DNA from: Muribaculaceae bacterium
GTDB lineage: Bacteria > Bacteroidota > Bacteroidia > Bacteroidales > Muribaculaceae
Direction of reading: 5' to 3'
DNA: 64,000 nt
Assembly: GCA_017557425.1 (NCBI GenBank)
Contig: JAFYYU010000016.1
Location: forward strand, 62,001-126,000
Position numbers and translations under genes: made by a program. The notes below the pieces were generated by a model that had not been told where the DNA came from, did not search any database, and was given only the letters and a program-made list of their open reading frames with translations. Shown here piece by piece: positions 58,220-64,000 of the stretch (position 1 is its first letter; every line of letters starts with the position of its first letter).

Positions 58220-59365
58220 ATGGCCAGTAAAAAGTCATTGAAGCCCAAAAATCCGTTTGTTTCTCAGGGTTATATCAGTCCTGAGTACTTTTGCGACCGT
58301 CAAGAGGAGACCGATTTGATGCTCAATCACTTCGAGAATGGGCGCAATATTACCCTTGTTTCGCCTCGCAGAATCGGGAAAACGGGCCTCATCAAGAACC
58401 TTTTTTATCATATTGAACGTCAGGACAGGAATGCTATCTGCCTGTATCTGGACATTTATGCGACAAAAAATCTGCAGGATTTTACCGAAATGTTCGGCTC
58501 GGTCGTGTTCAACGGCTTTGCCCGCAAGGAGAAATCCTTCATGCAGAAGGCTGCGACGCTGTTGGGCAGCCTGCGTCCCGTATTTACCACCGACCCCTAT
58601 ACCGGCATGCCCAAGATGATGATTACGGTCGATGCCTCGCAGTCGCAGTTGACCATCCAGCAGATTTTTGAGCTGTTGGCGCAAAGCCGCCGTGAGGTTT
58701 ACATCGCCATCGACGAGTTCCAGCAGATCGCCAACTACCCCGAGACCGGCACCGAGGCGATGCTGCGCTCCCACATCCAGTTTGCCACCAACGTGCATTT
58801 CATCTTTGCCGGCAGCAAATACCGGCTCATGGCCGAGATGTTCGGGTCGCCGCAGCGCCCCTTCTTCCAGAGCACCGAGATGATGGACCTGCAACCCCTG
58901 GACAAAGAGGTATATTACCAGTTTGCCAACAACTTCTTTGAGAAAAAACGCGGCAGCCTGGACCATGACATCTTCATGCTGTTGTATGACCGTTTCGAGG
59001 GGCACACCTGGTATATCCAGAGCGTGCTGAACAGGCTCTACGACACCTGCCTGCACGTGCGCGGCATCAAGGAGGTGAATCGTGAGACGGTGCACCTGGT
59101 GGAGTCGCGATCGCCGCAATACGAGAGCCTGGCGCAGTTCCTGTCCTCCAACCAGTTCAACCTGCTCAAGGCCATCGCCAGCGAGGGTGTCGTCAAGGAG
59201 CCCACGGGCAGCCGTTTCATCCGTGAGCACAACATGGCGAGTGCCAGCATCGTGCAGTCGGCACTGCGTGCCCTGGTAGAGAAAGAAATCGTCTATCGCA
59301 CGCCGCGCGGTTACATCGTCTATGACCGTTTCATGAGCATCTGGTTGGCTCGCACGTTCGGATAA
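58220..59365 (+). CDS. archaeal-type AAA ATPase (STAND-like)
   Basis: A 381-residue NTPase. N-terminal FVSQGYISPEYFCDRQEETD, Walker A SPRRIGKTGL near residue 49, Walker B EVYIAIDEFQQIANYP near residue 156, sensor FIFAGSKYRLM, and a C-terminal winged helix (SASIVQSALRALVEKEIVYR). This is the ATPase_2/AAA-14-like family common in Bacteroidales, of unknown target; such genes often vary between strains. Promoter TTTG (58149), 20 nt, GTACTTTG (58173) is imperfect. Confidence 0.88.
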   Translation: MASKKSLKPKNPFVSQGYISPEYFCDRQEETDLMLNHFENGRNITLVSPRRIGKTGLIKNLFYHIERQDRNAICLYLDIYATKNLQDFTEMFGSVVFNGFARKEKSFMQKAATLLGSLRPVFTTDPYTGMPKMMITVDASQSQLTIQQIFELLAQSRREVYIAIDEFQQIANYPETGTEAMLRSHIQFATNVHFIFAGSKYRLMAEMFGSPQRPFFQSTEMMDLQPLDKEVYYQFANNFFEKKRGSLDHDIFMLLYDRFEGHTWYIQSVLNRLYDTCLHVRGIKEVNRETVHLVESRSPQYESLAQFLSSNQFNLLKAIASEGVVKEPTGSRFIREHNMASASIVQSALRALVEKEIVYRTPRGYIVYDRFMSIWLARTFG

Positions 59366-59441
59366 TAGTCATGTGGCATGATTTTTGTAAACAAGATATG
59401 GACTTAACCAACAACGAATTACTAATAACTAACAACTGATT

Positions 59442-60380
59442 ATGGAATTTCATTTGATCAAAAACGGAAAACAGGAAGGTCCGTTTACCGTTGAAGAATT
59501 GTCGCAGCAGGGGATTACCCCCGAGAGCGAAGTATGGGCGCCCGGTATGGCCGACTGGCAGCAGGCCGGTGACGTGCCCGAGTTGACCGCCGTGCTGCAG
59601 CGTGCCGAGTTTGAAGCCTCGCAGCAGGCCGCCCGTGCCGCCGAAAACCAGGCGACAGTGGGGCAGCCCTATGATCCTGTGGTACCCCCCACCCAGGCGC
59701 CGCCTCAAGTTCCTCCCCGCTGGCCCGCCCAGGACGAGGTGAAGAAAAAGAGCGGCTGCACACCGTGGCTCATCGCAGCCCTGGTGCTTGCCATCCTGTT
59801 TGCCACGATGGTGTTCACCTGTCCCAGCCGTGCCGACCATGAGGCCGCCATTCAGGAGGTTACCAAGGCCTGGGTGGGCGACAAGGTGGATGAGAACCTG
59901 GGTAGCATCACCGGCGTCGGTGGCGTGTTTGGCGACCTGATCAACAAGGCCCTCAAGCAACTGACGGGCTTTGGCACCGACAAGGTCATCTCCAACTATC
60001 TCGACGTCAAGAACTATGTCGTTTGCTCGGTGGGCCGCATGAGCATCGGCGACAACGAGGAGAAGATGGTGTCATTGGGCGCTTTCGGCCACGTGTTCAC
60101 CTTCGGCAAGGAAGACATTGAAAAGGCGTGGAGCCGTGCGATGGATGAGTATGAGGCCAAACATAACATCACACCGCCGCCCGCACCTGCACCCCAGGCC
60201 GACGAGGATGCCGATGCACAAGACGAGGAGGACATGACCGACCCCAGAATCCTTCCCGACAGCGTAATGGGCATTGAGATTCCCGAGGGCATGGACTCCA
60301 TGGTCAACCAGATGGCTAACGAGGCTATCCGCATGGCCAAGGAATGGGCCAAGCAGCAGATCGACAACCTAGGCAACTGA
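59442..60380 (+). CDS. GYF_2-domain membrane protein
   Basis: 312 residues. Residues 1-52 are a GYF_2 domain (FHLIKNGKQEGPFTVEELSQ ... VWAPGMADWQQAG). A Pro/Gln/Ala-rich linker follows, then one membrane helix (TPWLIAALVLAILFATMVFT near 107-126) and a DUF4359-like extracytoplasmic domain (DHEAAIQEVTKAW ... YVVCSVGRMSIGDNEEKMVSLGAFGHVF). The C-terminus is acidic. GYF_2 domains bind proline-rich peptides. Function unknown. Confidence 0.85.
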   Translation: MEFHLIKNGKQEGPFTVEELSQQGITPESEVWAPGMADWQQAGDVPELTAVLQRAEFEASQQAARAAENQATVGQPYDPVVPPTQAPPQVPPRWPAQDEVKKKSGCTPWLIAALVLAILFATMVFTCPSRADHEAAIQEVTKAWVGDKVDENLGSITGVGGVFGDLINKALKQLTGFGTDKVISNYLDVKNYVVCSVGRMSIGDNEEKMVSLGAFGHVFTFGKEDIEKAWSRAMDEYEAKHNITPPPAPAPQADEDADAQDEEDMTDPRILPDSVMGIEIPEGMDSMVNQMANEAIRMAKEWAKQQIDNLGN

Positions 60381-60397
60381 TGTTGACTGCCCATTGA

Positions 60398-60438
60398 ACA
60401 ACAAGGGCTTGGAGCAAACACTCCAGGCCCTCGTTGTT
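60398..60438. terminator. terminator between convergent genes
   Basis: AACAAGGGCTTGGAG (60400-60414), loop CAAACA, CTCCAGGCCCTCGTTGTT (60421-60438). It lies between the GYF_2 gene and the minus-strand zinc-ribbon gene. Confidence 0.7.
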
Positions 60439-60455
60439 AGGTATAAGGATCTATT

Positions 60456-61121
60456 TTATGCGCCGCACGCTTTCATCAGGATCATGAAGAACATGACAAT
60501 CAAAAAGATAGTCAAACAGCTCATTCGGCGCGGTTGCGGCCCTGGACGGACAGGGCCATTGTCCTGTCCGGTGGGCTGCGGCGTTGTGTAACTGTACATC
60601 GTGCGGTGAGGGATGAGGATCTGGCGGGGTCCGCCGTTGTTGTAGGGGCCGATGGCGCCGCCTGCCTCAAGTTGGCGGATGAGCTCGGCAGCCCGCTGGT
60701 CACTGATGCCGAAACGGTCGCGCAGCATCATCGGCGTGATGGCAGTGCAGTTCATCAGGAACTTTATCGCTTCGTTATAAAGCGGGTCGCCGTCGGGCAG
60801 GGGAGGGGGCAGCACGGTCACCTCCTCAGGGGCCGTGTCAACAGCCGTTGTCGACGGGGTGGGGGCATCGAAACTGGCACCGCAGTTAGGGCAGAAGTGG
60901 GCATTGCTGTTGGCCTCATGCCCGCATTTCGGGCAGTTGATGGTGCGTGACGGCTCAACCGTGGTATCGAGGTCAAGAGCATCGTGAGGGATATAGGCAT
61001 AATCGCCCACGATGTGCAACTCACTCAGGCACTGCGGACAAATGACCTTATACTCGCTGTTGATGAGCACTTCGGTACTCAGGTCCATCTTCTTACCGCA
61101 TTTGGGACAGGTGTAGTTCAT
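60456..61121 (-). CDS. zinc-ribbon / winged-helix membrane protein
   Basis: 221 residues. Zinc ribbons: C-P-K-C with C-P-Q-C at the N-terminus, and a second C-P-K-C with C-P-N-C near 60-77. A winged helix at about 113-160 (ITPMMLRDRFGISDQRAAEL, then IRQLEAGGAIGPYNNGGPRQ) resembles the FtsK gamma fold. A C-terminal membrane helix (LTIFLIVMFFMILMKA) ends the protein. Probably a membrane-attached regulatory protein; DNA binding is possible. Convergent with the GYF_2 gene. Confidence 0.8.
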   Translation of the reverse strand: MNYTCPKCGKKMDLSTEVLINSEYKVICPQCLSELHIVGDYAYIPHDALDLDTTVEPSRTINCPKCGHEANSNAHFCPNCGASFDAPTPSTTAVDTAPEEVTVLPPPLPDGDPLYNEAIKFLMNCTAITPMMLRDRFGISDQRAAELIRQLEAGGAIGPYNNGGPRQILIPHRTMYSYTTPQPTGQDNGPVRPGPQPRRMSCLTIFLIVMFFMILMKACGA

Positions 61122-61141
61122 ATTGTTGTCTTGTTTGGATG

Positions 61142-61174
61142 CAAAGGTAGTGTATTAAGAGCAAATCCTGCAAA
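61142..61174 (-). promoter_or_regulatory. promoter of the zinc-ribbon protein
   Basis: Minus strand TACCTTTG (61149-61142) with TTTG (61174-61171) 21 nt upstream. Confidence 0.7.
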
Positions 61175-61253
61175 AACCATGCCGAATTATGATGAAAAAC
61201 CAGTATTGCGGGTGACAAATAGACAGGAAATTCGGGTTTATTGCGGAAAAATG

Positions 61254-61284
61254 TTTGCATCTTTTGATTTTATCCTTACTTTTG
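61254..61284 (+). promoter_or_regulatory. promoter of the porin gene
   Basis: TTTG (61254-61257), 19 nt, TACTTTTG (61277-61284), giving a leader of about 70 nt. Confidence 0.75.
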
Positions 61285-61358
61285 CAATCATTTTGGATTG
61301 ATAACGAAAATTCAGTATTTACGTATAATCATTTTATAAACCTTTTAAACAACATGTT

Positions 61359-62729
61359 ATGAGCAAGAAATTACTGACATTGATGATTGGACTTGCCATT
61401 TCCCTCACGGGAAGTGTGTGGGCTCAGGACACCGACGAAGAAGAGGTGACCTACAATCAGTACGGTGTGCGTGTCGATCGTGAGGCACTGCACGCTGAGC
61501 AGCGCAACAACATCCTTGTGCTGGAATCCAAGAGCAAGAACTACAAACTGTGGTTTGATAACCGTGTTCAAGTGGACGGCGCAACCTTCTTCGGCAAGAA
61601 CAGTTCAGACTACAATCCCATTGGTAACGGCGTGTCCATCAGGCGTGCGCGTTTTGCCGTTAAGGCCCAGGTGACGCCCGACTGGTATGGTGAGATTGAT
61701 ATGGACATGGCCGATGGCGTGTTTGAGCTCAAGGACGCTATCATCGAGTATGACGGTCTGGAGCACTTCGCCTTCAAGGCAGGTAACTTCAAGGAGGACT
61801 TCTCGATGGAGCAGACCACGACCTCACGCTATCTGGTGTTCATGGAGCGCCCGATGGTCTGCAAGGCACTGGTGCCCTCGCGTCACATCGGTATCCAGGG
61901 CGAGTATCTGCTCGACCACTTCAGGGCTTCGTTGGGTATGTTCTTCCAGACGGTAGCTGGTAGCGAAGAGGTAACCAATGTACAGGACAACAACAAGGAC
62001 TTCGGCCGCAGCCAGGGTTACTCGTTCACGGGCAAGATGGGCTACATGCCCTATGCCCAAGACCGTTACTGGGGCTTGTACCTGGGCGGCAAGGGCTCTT
62101 ATCGCACACCCAAGACCGACATGGCTACCAACGAGTACGGAGGCGTGCGTTACAGTACCCGCAATGCCACGAGCATCAACCGTAAGAAATACCTGGACAC
62201 TGACGTCATCCCCAATGTTGACCATGAGTGGCTGTATGGTCTTGAAGGTGCCGCCTATTATGGACCGGCCCGTATCCAGAGTGAGTGGATCCGCAGCCAT
62301 GTATCGGCAACAAACAGCTACAACTTCGGTGGTTGGTATGTTCATGCCACTTACCTGCTGTTGGGTGGCCAGCAGCGATTCAACGTCGCTGAGGGCGAGT
62401 TCACGCAGCCTTCGAGCGGCCGCAAGTGGGGCGACATCGAGTTGGCCCTGCGCTATGACTACCTGGACCTGAACGATGGCAGCATCTATGGTGGCTCGGG
62501 TGAGAACTATACCGCTGGTGTGAATTTCTATCTGGGTAACTCTGTTAAGATTGCCCTTAACTACCAGTATTCCAACAACGACCGCTATGCCAACGGCAAG
62601 GGCAAACTCTTCATCGGCCACGATGCCAACGGTGCGCCCACGACCGATTTTACCAAGGCCGTTGAAGCCAAGGGCAAGGGCGGTGTGAACTATCACATGC
62701 TGGGCCTGCGTTTCGAGATTGACTTCTAA
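61359..62729 (+). CDS. OprP/OprO-type porin
   Basis: A 456-residue outer membrane beta-barrel. The signal peptide ends at VWAQ (residue 23). The barrel shows alternating strands typical of Porin_O_P (NRVQVDGATFFG, VSIRRARFAVKAQVTPDWYG, AGNFKEDFSMEQTTTSRYLV, WGDIELALRYDYLDLNDG) and ends in LRFEIDF with terminal Phe. Relatives take up phosphate or pyrophosphate; no phosphate-regulation site is visible. 30 bp upstream of the lipoprotein gene. Confidence 0.93.
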   Translation: MSKKLLTLMIGLAISLTGSVWAQDTDEEEVTYNQYGVRVDREALHAEQRNNILVLESKSKNYKLWFDNRVQVDGATFFGKNSSDYNPIGNGVSIRRARFAVKAQVTPDWYGEIDMDMADGVFELKDAIIEYDGLEHFAFKAGNFKEDFSMEQTTTSRYLVFMERPMVCKALVPSRHIGIQGEYLLDHFRASLGMFFQTVAGSEEVTNVQDNNKDFGRSQGYSFTGKMGYMPYAQDRYWGLYLGGKGSYRTPKTDMATNEYGGVRYSTRNATSINRKKYLDTDVIPNVDHEWLYGLEGAAYYGPARIQSEWIRSHVSATNSYNFGGWYVHATYLLLGGQQRFNVAEGEFTQPSSGRKWGDIELALRYDYLDLNDGSIYGGSGENYTAGVNFYLGNSVKIALNYQYSNNDRYANGKGKLFIGHDANGAPTTDFTKAVEAKGKGGVNYHMLGLRFEIDF

Positions 62730-62759
62730 TGGATAATGAATTTAAAGAAAGATACGACA

Positions 62760-63602
62760 ATGAAAAAGATACAATTAGCACTCATGCTCATGGCCGCGAT
62801 GCTGCTGGCCACATCATGTGTAGAGGATAAAGTGTATGAGGGACCGTCGAAAATTGAGGCTGTCAGCATGCTGCCCGAGGCCCCGACTTCGTTTGACGAT
62901 GTTGTGGTTACCGCGACTGTTTCAGGTCTGCAGGCTGTGAAAACAGCGACGCTGAATTATAAAGCCGGCTCGACGGCTGGGAACTTGCCCATGAGCGGCA
63001 ATGGAAATACCTGGTCGGCCACCATTCCTGCCCAGCCTGACGGAACCAAGGTAACCTATACCGTTACCTTTGTCAACGAAGCAGGTTATACTACGGTATC
63101 TCCCGAGAAGGAATACACCGTTGGCGACAAACCGTCGGATTTCACCAAGCTGGTACTGAATGAGCTTTATGCCGCTGCCGACGCCGATGCCGAGAAGTTC
63201 ATTGAGCTGTATAACAACGGCGATGATCCCATCAAGCTCAAGGATGTCATCATCAAGAAGGACGAGAATGAGGTTTGGAAGGGTCTGGCTGGTGAGGTCA
63301 TCATGGGCCACAGCTATTTCACTATCGTTGGCGCCAAGGGTACCACCGAGCGCGGTATCTCCAGCGGTTTCTCCAACAAGAAGAGCGTCCTCATCGAGCT
63401 GTATGATCCCAACAACAACCTGGTCGACAAATTCCAGCGTGGCGAGAAGGAAGATGCTTGGGGCAACCAGTCGCTGGCCAAGGTGACCGGCTCGTGGAGC
63501 CGCTGTCCCAACGGCACGGGCAAGTACATGATCACTGACGTGACCACCCTGGGTGCCAAGAATCCCGACTCGGGTACCGAGGATCCCACTGTAGTTCAAT
63601 AA
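62760..63602 (+). CDS. lamin-tail-domain lipoprotein
   Basis: 280 residues from ATG 62760 (MKKIQLALMLMAAMLLATSC); the upstream in-frame ATG at 62736 gives a poorer start. The lipobox is LATSC. Residues about 25-120 form an Ig-like part (VVVTATVSGLQAVKTATLNY), and about 128-260 an LTD (lamin tail) Ig-like domain with LVLNELYAAADADAEKFIEL and YNNGDDPIKLKDVIIKK, ending SWSRCPNGTGKY. Probably exposed at the outer membrane; it may work with the porin. Confidence 0.9.
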   Translation: MKKIQLALMLMAAMLLATSCVEDKVYEGPSKIEAVSMLPEAPTSFDDVVVTATVSGLQAVKTATLNYKAGSTAGNLPMSGNGNTWSATIPAQPDGTKVTYTVTFVNEAGYTTVSPEKEYTVGDKPSDFTKLVLNELYAAADADAEKFIELYNNGDDPIKLKDVIIKKDENEVWKGLAGEVIMGHSYFTIVGAKGTTERGISSGFSNKKSVLIELYDPNNNLVDKFQRGEKEDAWGNQSLAKVTGSWSRCPNGTGKYMITDVTTLGAKNPDSGTEDPTVVQ

Positions 63603-63633
63603 GTTTAACCTCAAAATCATATTATCATCGAAA

Positions 63634-64000
63634 ATGGCAAAAGAAGAATTGAAAATTGGTGAAATCTCAAAACCGCGTTTTGAATTTCGTAGTTTTGGAC
63701 GTTGCTTCTGCGAGGCCAGCAAGCGCATGGCGCGCTTGAGCACCCCCGTGCCCGAAAAGGTGTGGGAGCGTCACAGCACCGAGACCTATATCGTGAGCCG
63801 CACCAATGACGTGAACAACACCAAGATCCGCGACGGCAAGATGGACATCAAGACCTATGTCCAGACTGTTGACGGACTGGAGCAGTGGAACCCCCTAATG
63901 AAGGGCGAGTTTCCCATCGCTGCCCAAGTGCTGCGTGACGAGGTGTTCCCCGCCTTCAAGGTGGACGGCATGCCCGAACTGACCAAGGACACCTACACCC
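63634..64000 (+). CDS. partial gene, CYTH-like character
   Basis: Starts MAKEELKIGEISKPRFEFRS at 63634 and runs off the window after 122 codons. The segment ETYIVSRTNDVNNTKIRDGK followed by MDIKTYVQTVDGLEQWNP recalls CYTH/VTC-like enzymes in which basic and acidic residues line a tunnel, but I cannot name the family with certainty. Confidence 0.7.
   Translation, partial: MAKEELKIGEISKPRFEFRSFGRCFCEASKRMARLSTPVPEKVWERHSTETYIVSRTNDVNNTKIRDGKMDIKTYVQTVDGLEQWNPLMKGEFPIAAQVLRDEVFPAFKVDGMPELTKDTYT

Noticed and set aside
1..64000. CRISPR arrays, rRNA genes and complete insertion sequences
   Set aside because: No regularly spaced repeats, no rRNA sequence and no transposase frame were found in the window.

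Overview
The window comes from a Bacteroidota chromosome, most likely a gut Bacteroidales of the Muribaculaceae/Prevotellaceae type. Promoters carry the Bacteroidota -7 box TAnnTTTG, often with TTTG/TTG/CTTG about 20 nt upstream. FISUMP, dockerin-like, LytS/LytTR and OprP-like genes have the style of that order. No plasmid or phage structural gene is visible.

Positions 1 to about 39,200 look like one integrated element. Its tyrosine integrase (37738-38976, minus) lies beside the 3' end of a tRNA-Pro(UGG) gene (39199-39273, minus), the usual arrangement for insertion into a tRNA. The far end is outside the window. The element carries many small unknown genes, AT-rich nuclease-like cassettes (542-1957, 12398-16477, 32157-33071), an AAA+ ATPase, a WYL-domain regulator, and a remarkable set of paralogues of replication and division proteins. 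These are a DnaQ-like exonuclease, a shortened DnaE whose first catalytic Asp is Gly, a FtsK motor without membrane domain, a FtsZ, a FtsZ C-terminal domain alone, and two free-standing FtsK gamma domains. They are followed by a RavA/ViaA-like (MoxR-vWA) pair and a YgjP-like metalloprotease. Two HAD proteins, a PLD-like protein, an RNase J-like hydrolase and a metallophosphoesterase lie among or after them.

These genes look like one regulon. Five promoters (-7 boxes at 10821, 17055, 19960, 22700 and 29653) share an 8-7-8 inverted repeat (CCTCkGCC / GGCsGAGG type) ending exactly 7 nt before the -7 box, and one of them drives the WYL regulator. They define five units: WYL-exonuclease; DnaE-HAD; FtsK-HAD-small protein; FtsZ/gamma/RavA/ViaA/protease; and a W-x-W repeat protein plus a small partner. 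A second promoter family (1975, 4000, 6648) has a conserved block exactly 71 bp before its -7 box. I read the whole as a candidate undescribed system, perhaps defensive or element-maintaining, built from decoy-like copies of host replication and division machinery. The function is inference.

From about 34.2 to 37.7 kb lie mobile-element genes (including a free-standing MutS domain I), a decayed winged-helix gene, a gene-free GC-rich stretch and a degenerate 0.28 kb duplication. From 39.2 kb onward the window is ordinary chromosome: aspS, a NIF3 protein, a zinc-ribbon protein, a dockerin-type secreted protein, a lemA/TPM cluster, a TolC-MacA-MacB export operon with a LytS/LytTR pair, a FISUMP protein, an orphan HicB-like protein, a serpin, an ATPase, a GYF_2 protein, a zinc-ribbon membrane protein, an OprP-like porin, a lamin-tail lipoprotein and a partial gene at the right edge.
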